Shown: piece by piece, positions 54,679 to 61,997 of the stretch | Numbering within the stretch: position 1 is the stretch's first letter | Layout: the number at the start of each line of letters is the position of its first letter | The notes under the pieces: model-generated | What the model was told of the DNA's origin: nothing | Seen by the model: only the letters and a program-made list of their open reading frames with translations | Databases searched by the model: none | NCBI RefSeq assembly: GCF_007035645.1 | Contig: NZ_AP019632.1 | Coordinates: forward strand, 2,852,001-2,916,000 | From: Enterobacter asburiae | GTDB lineage: Bacteria; Pseudomonadota; Gammaproteobacteria; Enterobacterales; Enterobacteriaceae | Reading direction: 5' to 3' | DNA: 64,000 nucleotides | Translations under genes and position numbers: made by a program

Positions 54679-54897
54679 ATGGAACAAGAAATTCTCGCCC
54701 TGTTCGAAAAAGTGTTATCCCGCAAGGTGGGCTTTCACGATGAACTGATTGAATCCGACATTCTCGACTCCATCCTGGCGGTCGATATGGTGCTGGAAGT
54801 GCAGGACGTTTACGGCTGCATGATCCCGCCAACTGACGTGGCGACGGTGCTAAAAACCCCGGCGGACCTGGCCCGCTATATTGAAGAAAACCGCTAA
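54679..54897 (+). CDS. dltC: DltC-like carrier protein
   Basis: A 72-residue acyl-carrier-type protein. The 4'-phosphopantetheine attachment Ser lies in ESDILDSILAVDMVLEV, the DltC-type DS motif. ATG 54679 is chosen (AGGA 6 bases upstream) over ATG 54661, which overlaps the dltA stop. It would accept the amino acid activated by the DltA-like enzyme and present it to DltB. Confidence 0.83.
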   Translation: MEQEILALFEKVLSRKVGFHDELIESDILDSILAVDMVLEVQDVYGCMIPPTDVATVLKTPADLARYIEENR

Positions 54898-54921
54898 ACG
54901 CCCCTGCTGTTAATGCTGCCC

Positions 54922-54954
54922 TGAAGGCTCAGGAGGATCTCTCCAGAGCCTTCA
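54922..54954 (+). terminator. dlt-like operon terminator
   Basis: TGAAGGCTC/GAGCCTTCA arms around an inner GGAG/CTCC; a short T-rich tail follows 25 bases after dltC. Confidence 0.6.
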
Positions 54955-55147
54955 TTCGTTCCCCCTCCCCCTGAACGCTGTCCTGCCCCTTTCACAGGAA
55001 TGAAACCGACTGCTTTTACTATTTCTCCTACACTTTAGGAGTACTGTCGGTACGGGAAACAGAAAAAAGCCAACTTAATTAAGGCATTAATGATTCGCTG
55101 TGCGCTCAGCCGGGGAACGTTTTGCCTTTAACAGAGGAGTCTGCGGT

Positions 55148-55984
55148 ATGGCATTCGTAACAACGAAAGACGGCGTCAATATTTACTACAAAGACTGGGG
55201 CCCAAAAGAGGCTCAACCCATCGTTTTCCACCACGGCTGGCCGCTAAGTGCCGATGACTGGGATAACCAGATGCTCTTCTTCCTCGCTGAAGGCTATCGC
55301 GTTATCGCTATCGATCGTCGTGGACACGGGCGTTCGGACCAGGTGAGTGAAGGCCACGATATGGATCATTACGCGGCCGACGCGTCGGCCGTGGTTGAAA
55401 GCCTGGACCTGCGCAATGCCGTGCACGTCGGTCACTCCACCGGCGGCGGACAGGTCGCCCGCTATGTTGCGCAGTACGGGCAACCGCAGGGGCGCGTCGC
55501 CAAAGCGGTGCTCGTCAGCGCCGTCCCGCCGCTGATGGTCAAAACGGACAGTAACCCCGGCGGAACGCCCATCGAGGTTTTCGACGGCTTCCGCAAAGCG
55601 CTGGCGGCTAATCGCGCCCAGTTTTACCTCGACGTCGCCAGCGGCCCTTTCTACGGCTTTAATCGGGATGGCGCGGACGTTTCACAGGGCACGATTCAAA
55701 ACTGGTGGCGTCAGGGGATGATCGGCAGCGCAAAGGCCCACTACGAGGGGATTAAGGCGTTTTCAGAAACCGACCAGACGGAGGATCTAAAAACCATCAC
55801 GGTTCCCGTTCTGGTGTTGCAGGGCGACGACGATCAGGTCGTGCCGTATAAGAATGCAGCCCTGCTGCAGGACAAGCTGCTGGCGAACAGCGTACTGAAA
55901 ATTTATCCGGGCTTCCCGCACGGGATGCATACCACGCACGCGGATACCATCAACGCGGACATTCTGGCCTTTATCCGCTCTTAA
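55148..55984 (+). CDS. Alpha/beta hydrolase (non-haem chloroperoxidase-like)
   Basis: A 278-residue alpha/beta hydrolase of the arylesterase/cofactor-free haloperoxidase group. Motifs: [15 protein letters not shown] near residue 28, nucleophile Ser in GHSTGGG near 97, Asp in [10 protein letters not shown], His in [17 protein letters not shown] lies upstream of the ATG at 55148. It is a separate unit from the dlt-like operon, within the same tRNA-bounded segment. Natural substrate unknown. Confidence 0.87.
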   Translation: MAFVTTKDGVNIYYKDWGPKEAQPIVFHHGWPLSADDWDNQMLFFLAEGYRVIAIDRRGHGRSDQVSEGHDMDHYAADASAVVESLDLRNAVHVGHSTGGGQVARYVAQYGQPQGRVAKAVLVSAVPPLMVKTDSNPGGTPIEVFDGFRKALAANRAQFYLDVASGPFYGFNRDGADVSQGTIQNWWRQGMIGSAKAHYEGIKAFSETDQTEDLKTITVPVLVLQGDDDQVVPYKNAALLQDKLLANSVLKIYPGFPHGMHTTHADTINADILAFIRS

Positions 55985-55998
55985 ACGTCGCCTTTATT

Positions 55999-56025
55999 GC
56001 CGGGTGGCGCTGCGCTTACCCGGCC
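55999..56025. repeat. REP element
   Basis: GCCGGGTGGCGCTGCGCTTACCCGGCC after the hydrolase gene. The rest of 55985-56190 shows nothing recognisable. Confidence 0.75.
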
Positions 56026-56196
56026 AACACTCCTGCATCCGCAACGATATCGCTAAATTGCCAGTTCAATGCATGAACGCCACCCGCCTCGGTGAGAAAT
56101 AGCAATATATTTACGGGGTGAATGATAACGCCTGTTTTTTACAGGGAAAAAGCGGAGTCTTAATAGCGTGAGGCGGATCGGTCAATCCAAAAGAAA

Positions 56197-56226
56197 AACC
56201 CCAGGTTAACGAGTAACCTGGGGTTT
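56197..56226 (-). terminator. Terminator of tRNA-Ser copy 2
   Basis: AAACCCCAGGTTA/TAACCTGGGGTTT stem directly downstream of the tRNA on the minus strand, with A-rich plus-strand flank (T-run on minus). Confidence 0.85.
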
Positions 56227-56231
56227 ATATC

Positions 56232-56319
56232 TGGCGGAAGCGCAGAGATTCGAACTCTGGAACCCTTTCGGGTCGCCGGTTTTCAAGACCGGTGCCTTCA
56301 ACCGCTCGGCCACACTTCC
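56232..56319 (-). tRNA. serT: tRNA-Ser(UGA), copy 2 (serT)
   Basis: An 88-nt tRNA-Ser with anticodon UGA (56283-56285) and encoded CCA. It matches E. coli serT as I know it, including the G-U pair in the acceptor stem. In E. coli serT also neighbours yccA, so this is probably the ancestral copy. A promoter with TTTACA, 17 bp, TATAGT is at 56332-56360. Confidence 0.96.
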
Positions 56320-56331
56320 TAAGTGAGGCGA

Positions 56332-56360
56332 ACTATAAACACCTCACCGCGAGCTGTAAA
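56332..56360 (-). promoter_or_regulatory. Promoter of tRNA-Ser copy 2
   Basis: TTTACA, 17 bp, TATAGT on the minus strand, the same layout as copy 1; the adjoining bases GTGAGGCG are also shared. Confidence 0.75.
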
Positions 56361-56449
56361 GAGTGGCTGCACTCGTTCGCTGTAAAAATAGTCAAAACGT
56401 GTTTAATCGGTTGAACTGACGACACATCGACGATTTTATCAGCACAGGC

Positions 56450-58078
56450 CTAGTGTTTTTTGATGTACATGTCTTTCGTGAAATAGTACCCCAGCTTATC
56501 CGGCGTAAATCCGCCTACCCACGGTTTCACCAGGTGCGTGCGGACGTAGTGATAAACCGGAATGGCCGGCACATCACGCCCCAGCAGATCTTCCGCCTGC
56601 TGGTAGAACTTACCCCGCTCTTCCGCTGATTTGGCTTTTGCGGCACTGAGCAGCGCCCGATCGTAGTCCGGATTGCTGTACTGGCTGGTGTTTTCGCTGT
56701 CGCCCGTGCGGAAGTTATTCAGGAAGGTCGCCGCATCGTCGTAATCGGCAATCCACGCATACCGCACCGCGTCAAAGTTGTGGGTGTGCATGGTATCCAG
56801 CATGGTTTTCCACTCCTGGTTTTGCAGCTTTGCCTCCACGCCAAGGTTTTTCTTCCACATGGAGCTGGCCGCAATCGCGATGCGCTGGTGCGATTCAGAG
56901 GTGTTGTAGAGCAGGTTGAAGCTCAGAGGATGGCTGGCGTTATATCCGGCCTCGTTCAGCAGCTTTTTCGCCTCCGCGATGCGCTTGTCCAGCGGCCAGC
57001 TGGCGTAATCCGGGTTCTGTAACTTCACGCCGCCAATATCCGGCTGGCTGATGAGCCACGCAGGGCGCTGCCCCTGCCCTAATACTTTTCCGGCAATGAT
57101 GTCTTTATCCAGCGCCATGTTGAGCGCCTTACGCACGCGCGCGTCGTTAAACGGCGGCCGGGTGGTATTGAATTCGTAATAATAGGTCGCAAGCTGAGGT
57201 GAAACGTCCAACTCGCTGCCGAGGGTTTTCTTGAGCTGGGTAAACTGGTTGATCGGCACCGTGTACACGATGTCAATTTCGCCCGCCTTATAGCGGTTCA
57301 CATCCGAGGCCTCGGACGTGATGGGCAGGTAGGTGACTTTGTTAATCATGGTATGCGCGTTATCCCAGTAGCGCGGATTGCGCTCCGCCACGATGCGTTC
57401 GTTGACCACCCACTGCGACAGCTTATACGCCCCGCTGCTGACGAAATGCTCCGGTTTGGTCCACTTATCGCCGAAGCGGCCAATCAGCACTTTATCCACC
57501 GGCACCAGCGACGGGTGCGCCAGCATCGCGAGGAAGGCCGCGTTTGGCTGCGTGAGCGTCACTTCCAGCGTGGTGTCGTTAATCGCTTTTACGCCCAGCG
57601 TATCGGGCGCTTTTTTCCCCTGAGCAATATCGGCCGCGTTGGCGATATGCATGTTGCCCGGATAGCTCGCATAAGGCGAAGCCGTTTTCGGATCGATCAG
57701 GCGCTGCCAGCTCCAGACCACATCCTCAGCGGTAATCGCCGTGCCGTCGCTCCAGGTGATGCCCGGACGCAAATGGAACGTCCAGACGGTGTTGTCCTTG
57801 TTCTCCCATTTTTCCGCCAGTCGGGGTTGGACTTCGCCTGTCGGGGAGACGCTGACCAGCCCTTCGAATAAATCACTGATAATATTGAATTCGACATCGC
57901 TTTCGACTTTATGCGGGTCGAGCGAAGCCGGTTCACTGCCGTTGTTTCTGACCAGTTCCTGTTTGTCGGCCAGCGCGGTTCCTGCCGGCACGTTAGCCGC
58001 CCAGGCAGCCGTGCTGGCGCACAGGATCCCTGCGGTTAACAAAGAGAGCGTAAAGTGAGTGCGTGTTTGTGGTTTCAT
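56450..58078 (-). CDS. OppA/MppA-type peptide-binding protein
   Basis: A 542-residue periplasmic family-5 solute-binding protein with a signal peptide (LLTAGILCASTAAWA). Family blocks: NNGSEPASLDPHKVESD, WTFHLRPGITWSDGTAITAEDVVWSWQR and RKALNMALDKDIIAGKVLG. It resembles OppA and MppA and probably binds oligopeptides or murein peptides. No permease or ATPase genes adjoin it, so it may use the housekeeping Opp transporter. Confidence 0.9.
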   Translation of the reverse strand: MKPQTRTHFTLSLLTAGILCASTAAWAANVPAGTALADKQELVRNNGSEPASLDPHKVESDVEFNIISDLFEGLVSVSPTGEVQPRLAEKWENKDNTVWTFHLRPGITWSDGTAITAEDVVWSWQRLIDPKTASPYASYPGNMHIANAADIAQGKKAPDTLGVKAINDTTLEVTLTQPNAAFLAMLAHPSLVPVDKVLIGRFGDKWTKPEHFVSSGAYKLSQWVVNERIVAERNPRYWDNAHTMINKVTYLPITSEASDVNRYKAGEIDIVYTVPINQFTQLKKTLGSELDVSPQLATYYYEFNTTRPPFNDARVRKALNMALDKDIIAGKVLGQGQRPAWLISQPDIGGVKLQNPDYASWPLDKRIAEAKKLLNEAGYNASHPLSFNLLYNTSESHQRIAIAASSMWKKNLGVEAKLQNQEWKTMLDTMHTHNFDAVRYAWIADYDDAATFLNNFRTGDSENTSQYSNPDYDRALLSAAKAKSAEERGKFYQQAEDLLGRDVPAIPVYHYVRTHLVKPWVGGFTPDKLGYYFTKDMYIKKH

Positions 58079-58347
58079 TTCCTTCGCCTTATAGTCTGTT
58101 TTATGACGATCCGGAAATAACTCTTAGCGTTCGAATGGTAATAACGCAATATTTTTCAGTAACCTATAAGAGCTTGATCTGGTAAATTGTCGCAAACCGC
58201 TGTTCATACTGGCGAAACGGATTTCTGCAGAAGAAATAACCACCTCCAGCGCTAACGTGCTGAGTAAAGATGGGTAAAACCACTTTGAGACTGGCGTGTC
58301 GTTTCCTATTCTTTCCACTAATTACATCTGTCATAAGAGAGTGACTC

Positions 58348-59007
58348 ATGGATCGTATAATTACTTCTTCACGCGACCGCACATCGCTACTCAGCACCCA
58401 CAAGGTGCTGCGCAATACCTATTTCATGCTCAGCCTGACGCTGGCTTTCTCAGCGATCACCGCCACCGCCAGCACCGTGCTGATGCTGCCGTCTCCGGGG
58501 CTGATCCTGACGCTGGTGGGTATGTATGGTCTGATGTTCCTGACCTACAAAACCGCTGACAAGCCCGTCGGCATCCTGTCCGCGTTTGCTTTCACCGGCT
58601 TCCTGGGCTACATCCTGGGGCCGATGCTGAATGCGTATCTGTCTGCCGGTATGGGTGATCTTATCGGCATGGCGCTGGGCGGCACCGCGCTGGTGTTCTT
58701 CTGCTGCTCGGCCTACGTGCTGACCACGCGTAAGGACATGTCCTTCCTAGGCGGTATGCTGATGGCGGGTGTTGTGGTAGTGCTGGTGGGCATGGTGGCA
58801 AACATCTTCCTGCAGCTGCCTGCCCTGCATCTGGCAATCAGCGCCGTGTTTATTCTGATTTCTTCAGGCGCGATCCTGTTCGAAACCAGCAACATCATTC
58901 GCGGCGGCGAAACGAACTATATCCGCGCCACCGTGAGCCTGTATGTGTCGCTGTACAACATCTTCGTCAGCCTGCTGAGCATCCTGGGCTTCGCCAGCCG
59001 GGATTAA
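58348..59007 (+). CDS. yccA: YccA, FtsH modulator (Bax inhibitor-1 family)
   Basis: A 219-residue inner membrane protein with seven helices, the same length as E. coli YccA. That protein is an FtsH substrate and inhibitor linked to protection of jammed SecY. The N-terminal cytoplasmic tail [20 protein letters not shown] and the BI-1 domain helices are intact. AGAGAG precedes the ATG. The 269-base region before it (58079-58347) holds its promoter; no box is recognised. Confidence 0.95.
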   Translation: MDRIITSSRDRTSLLSTHKVLRNTYFMLSLTLAFSAITATASTVLMLPSPGLILTLVGMYGLMFLTYKTADKPVGILSAFAFTGFLGYILGPMLNAYLSAGMGDLIGMALGGTALVFFCCSAYVLTTRKDMSFLGGMLMAGVVVVLVGMVANIFLQLPALHLAISAVFILISSGAILFETSNIIRGGETNYIRATVSLYVSLYNIFVSLLSILGFASRD

Positions 59008-59021
59008 GCACAACAGATACG

Positions 59022-59056
59022 AAAAAGGAGAATGCCTGTGGCATTCTCCTTTTTTT
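59022..59056. terminator. yccA terminator
   Basis: AAAAAGGAGAATGCC/GGCATTCTCCTTTTT perfect stem with T-run, between convergent yccA and the fidL-like gene. Confidence 0.9.
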
Positions 59057-59061
59057 ATGCC

Positions 59062-59538
59062 CTACTCACCCCGGCAAATATAGGTGGGATAGCGCCGGTC
59101 CTGAATCAGCCACACGGAAGGCGAGAGTTCAGAGATCGTCAGGTAGTAGCGTGCGGTCGGATTGGCGAAGCTACCCCACTGAGCATCAGGCGTATTGTCA
59201 TTGTGCCGACGCCAGGTTTTGGTGTAGCTCAATACGATGACGTTATCATCGTCCCGCTGCTGCCAGGTAAAATCCACATCCCTGTCAACGATCAAACATT
59301 GCCCGCCAGCCCTTGCCGCGCCTTTATAGGTGGTCAACCCGGTACCGTCCCGATGAAAATAGAACTGGGCAACGGTATTGACCTTCACTTCACTGGCTTT
59401 TCCCTCATTGCGCGTGAAATTAAATTCAGTGCTGCAGGCCAGCACATCCTTTTTACCCACGCTGCCGGAATAGTAAAAAAATGCCAGCGAACAACCAACC
59501 AGTACACCGCCCACGCCAAAAAGAAGTTTTATTTTCAT
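59062..59538 (-). CDS. FidL-like membrane protein
   Basis: A 158-residue protein with one N-terminal membrane helix (LLFGVGGVLVGCSLAFFYYSG) and a periplasmic body containing several Trp and three Cys. It follows a MarT-like regulator with a four-base overlap, the arrangement of marT-fidL in Salmonella SPI-3. The function of FidL proteins is unknown; ToxR-type regulators often have such a small membrane partner (ToxS), which is a reasonable model. Confidence 0.72.
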   Translation of the reverse strand: MKIKLLFGVGGVLVGCSLAFFYYSGSVGKKDVLACSTEFNFTRNEGKASEVKVNTVAQFYFHRDGTGLTTYKGAARAGGQCLIVDRDVDFTWQQRDDDNVIVLSYTKTWRRHNDNTPDAQWGSFANPTARYYLTISELSPSVWLIQDRRYPTYICRGE

Positions 59539-60290
59539 TTTTGTGCCCCGCTTTTATAACGTATGGTTTTACACAGGCTGGTTTTGCTGACCGGACAGGC
59601 ACCAATAAACACCTCATCTGCAGCGGAAATAGTAAAACGGGCGCTGAAATAATAAATGTCGTACTCCTCCCGTCCGCACGCCACGTTATTAGCCTCCAGC
59701 CGCTCCGCTAATTTCGATAGCACCAGCGGTCGTCCGTGATCGTTGATAATCCAGATGCTGCAACGCGCGATTTTTTCCTTAACCGGCTTGAGTTTCGCCG
59801 GAATGAAAATCCCCTGCTGTCGGCTGAAGTAGAGGCTCGTCCCCAGCGCAGCGACGATCAATACGGCCACAATCGCCCATTTTTTCATGGAGGCGCGTTG
59901 AGGCTTTACTTCTTGCGGTGCGACCGAGGGTTGCGGATCGACGGATGGAATATTCTCCCCCGGCTGAAAAATCACCTCAGCATCAAAGCGAAATCCGTAA
60001 CGGGGTACGGTCACAATAAATTCGTGCCCCTCTCCCAGAGACTGGAAGCTTTTACGTAATTCGCTTACCGCTTTATTGAGATTATTTCCCGATGGCGTAA
60101 AGCCAAATTCCTCCCACACGCGAGTGATCAATTCCTCCCGGCTCAGGTCGTGCCCTTTGTGTTTTATAAATTCCTGCAAAAGCCGCACGGCTGGCGCCGA
60201 AAGCGTTAATACAGATTCTGGTTGTCCAACAAGACTTATTGCATGTGCTTCAGGATCGAATAACAACGAATTATTGCATATAAAAAACAT
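59535..60290 (-). CDS. MarT/CadC-like membrane-bound transcription regulator
   Basis: A 251-residue ToxR-type regulator: N-terminal winged-helix DNA-binding domain (about 1-100, DLSREELITRVWEEFGFTPSGNNLNKAVSELRKSF), linker, a membrane helix at about 135-155 (WAIVAVLIVAALGTSLYF) and a periplasmic domain with four Cys. It is divergent from the fimbrial operon and may control it in response to periplasmic signals. The FidL-like gene follows. Confidence 0.82.
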   Translation of the reverse strand: MFFICNNSLLFDPEAHAISLVGQPESVLTLSAPAVRLLQEFIKHKGHDLSREELITRVWEEFGFTPSGNNLNKAVSELRKSFQSLGEGHEFIVTVPRYGFRFDAEVIFQPGENIPSVDPQPSVAPQEVKPQRASMKKWAIVAVLIVAALGTSLYFSRQQGIFIPAKLKPVKEKIARCSIWIINDHGRPLVLSKLAERLEANNVACGREEYDIYYFSARFTISAADEVFIGACPVSKTSLCKTIRYKSGAQK

Positions 60291-60599
60291 CTTTTATTCT
60301 CGGCTGTTACCGCATGCTTTTTTAATCCCTGGTACATCGACATGAAAACCGCCTCCTGACCTGCTTATTTTTTCATCAGAAGGAATTTTCTTCCTATCCC
60401 TGGTCGCGGTATTTTCGCTTAACTATACAACCTTAAAGACAGAAAAGCAGGATAAAAACCTGTATTTAACGAGTTAATTAATACAAATTTTCACAAACCG
60501 CTGTTCTGGTTAAAGTTTCCCTGCCCTGAAGCAATACGAAAGCAGACGGTGTCCTGGTGTTAACGCGCCGCCGATGAACTCAGAGCAGGCAGACTGAAT
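60291..60599. promoter_or_regulatory. Divergent region, regulator / fimbrial operon
   Basis: 309 AT-rich bases between the marT-like and chaperone genes. Presumably holds both promoters and the regulator target; I see no invertible-element repeats and no known box. Confidence 0.4.
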
Positions 60600-61343
60600 G
60601 TGAAACAGAAAAATAGAGTGAACATGACAACCGCCTTTTATGTCGCCGCGCTGTCATTGCCATTTTTCTCAGAAATGGCAATGGCCAATATGAGCGTGTA
60701 CCCCATGGAACTGAATGTGGACAGGTCCGGTGCGGCACAAATTAAGGTAGCGTCGAAAACGGATGATATTCAGTTCATTCGGGTGAGGCAAAAGAAAATT
60801 CTTAATCCCGGCACGGCCCAGGAAAAAGAGATTGATGTGGCCTCGTGGAAAGAAGGCGGCGTTGTTGTCACGCCCGAAAAATTTGCCCTCGCGGCAGGCG
60901 CCATGCGCGTCGTTCGTCTGGTATCGCTTACGCCACCGGAAAAAGAGACCACCTGGAGAGTCTATTTTGAAGGAGTAAAGCAGCCTGACAGCATTATTCC
61001 CGGCAAGGCAGAAAGCCCGGCTGCGACGGCGACACTGGGCGTCAACGTAATCTGGGGCGCTCTGATCCACCTCGCACCGGAAAAAAGCGTGGTTTCACTC
61101 TCGATAGACCCTCGCAGGGGTACGTTAAAAAACAACGGTACGCTGCGCGTGCCGCTGAGAGAGATCGGTATTTGTGACGGAGATTCGTCGTGTAAATGGG
61201 TTAAAGAAGACGCGACGATTTATCCGGATACCGAACGGAAATTAAAAACGCTCACAAATACACAAGGCCAGAAATATAAATTCCGCTACTTCAACTGGGT
61301 GAATAAAACCGCTGAAGAAGCTGATTTACCCGTCGTGCAATAA
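60600..61343 (+). CDS. Class-5 (CS1/Tcf-type) fimbrial chaperone
   Basis: A 247-residue periplasmic chaperone of the alternate chaperone-usher class, resembling Salmonella TcfA and CfaA. It has a signal peptide ending MAMA and an Ig-like fold pattern (MSVYPMELNVDRSGAAQIKVASK, FALAAGAMRVVRLVSL). It starts with GTG at 60600 or ATG at 60624 (MTTAFYVAALS); the ribosome site decides neither. First gene of the operon. Confidence 0.82.
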   Translation: MKQKNRVNMTTAFYVAALSLPFFSEMAMANMSVYPMELNVDRSGAAQIKVASKTDDIQFIRVRQKKILNPGTAQEKEIDVASWKEGGVVVTPEKFALAAGAMRVVRLVSLTPPEKETTWRVYFEGVKQPDSIIPGKAESPAATATLGVNVIWGALIHLAPEKSVVSLSIDPRRGTLKNNGTLRVPLREIGICDGDSSCKWVKEDATIYPDTERKLKTLTNTQGQKYKFRYFNWVNKTAEEADLPVVQ

Positions 61344-61418
61344 CACGACGTTACCGTAAAGACCCAAAAGGGTTTGTTTAAAGAGCCAGGGTGCTCATTT
61401 GTAAATATGGAGATATCA

Positions 61419-61925
61419 ATGCGTAAGTACTTTAAACCTCTGATGATTGTTGCCGCGATGACCACGTCCGTTAGCGCGCTGGCGATCCAAAAAGATATTA
61501 CCGTCAACGCCAGCGTTGATTCACAGCTGGATATGACCCAGGCCGATAACACGCCGCTGCCGGCAAGCATCGATATGCAGTACCTGCCAGGCCGCGGTCT
61601 GGAAAGCTACCGCCTGAATACCAAGGTGTGGTCTAACTCCGCCACCAGCAACGTGAAAGTTCGTCTGGTAAGCGCCGCGAAGCTGGCAAATGCCGACGGT
61701 GCTGAGACCATCCCAATGACGGTGAAGCTGGGCGATAAAACCCTCTCTACCGCCGATGTGGAATATACCGGTACCGAACTGTTCCCGGGAAGCATTGAAA
61801 ACGGTTCAGCGGTACTGCCGCTGACCATTTCTCAGACCACCAAAGGCATTCTGAAAACCGGTCAGTACAGCGGCGTTGTCAGCCTGATGCTGACGCAGGC
61901 GACTACCACGGAAGGCGGTGCGTAA
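61419..61925 (+). CDS. Class-5 major fimbrial subunit
   Basis: A 168-residue CS1/TcfB-like pilin: signal peptide (PLMIVAAMTTSVSALA), then IQKDITVNASVDSQLDMTQ, the strand donor region of this family, the typical SIDMQYLPGRGLESYRLNT block and C-terminal GQYSGVVSLMLTQAT. No disulfide pair, as usual in this class. The start at 61419 has GGAG 7 bases upstream. Follows the chaperone gene. Confidence 0.88.
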   Translation: MRKYFKPLMIVAAMTTSVSALAIQKDITVNASVDSQLDMTQADNTPLPASIDMQYLPGRGLESYRLNTKVWSNSATSNVKVRLVSAAKLANADGAETIPMTVKLGDKTLSTADVEYTGTELFPGSIENGSAVLPLTISQTTKGILKTGQYSGVVSLMLTQATTTEGGA

Positions 61926-61946
61926 CACCACAGCACCTAAGGAATA

Positions 61947-61974
61947 ACGTCAGAGGGTGCCCACCCTCTGACGT
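61947..61974 (+). other. Perfect hairpin between pilin and usher genes
   Basis: ACGTCAGAGGGTG and CACCCTCTGACGT are perfect 13-base arms with only two bases between them and no T-run. Such structures after a major pilin gene usually stabilise the pilin mRNA or reduce usher expression. Confidence 0.7.
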
Positions 61975-61997
61975 CAGGATGATGTCGAGGCTCGTTC

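Noticed and set aside
50484..56319. Prophage or integrase-driven island between the two tRNA-Ser genes
   Set aside because: No integrase, recombinase or phage gene is present. Only the dlt-like genes and one hydrolase are found, so the mechanism of insertion is left open.
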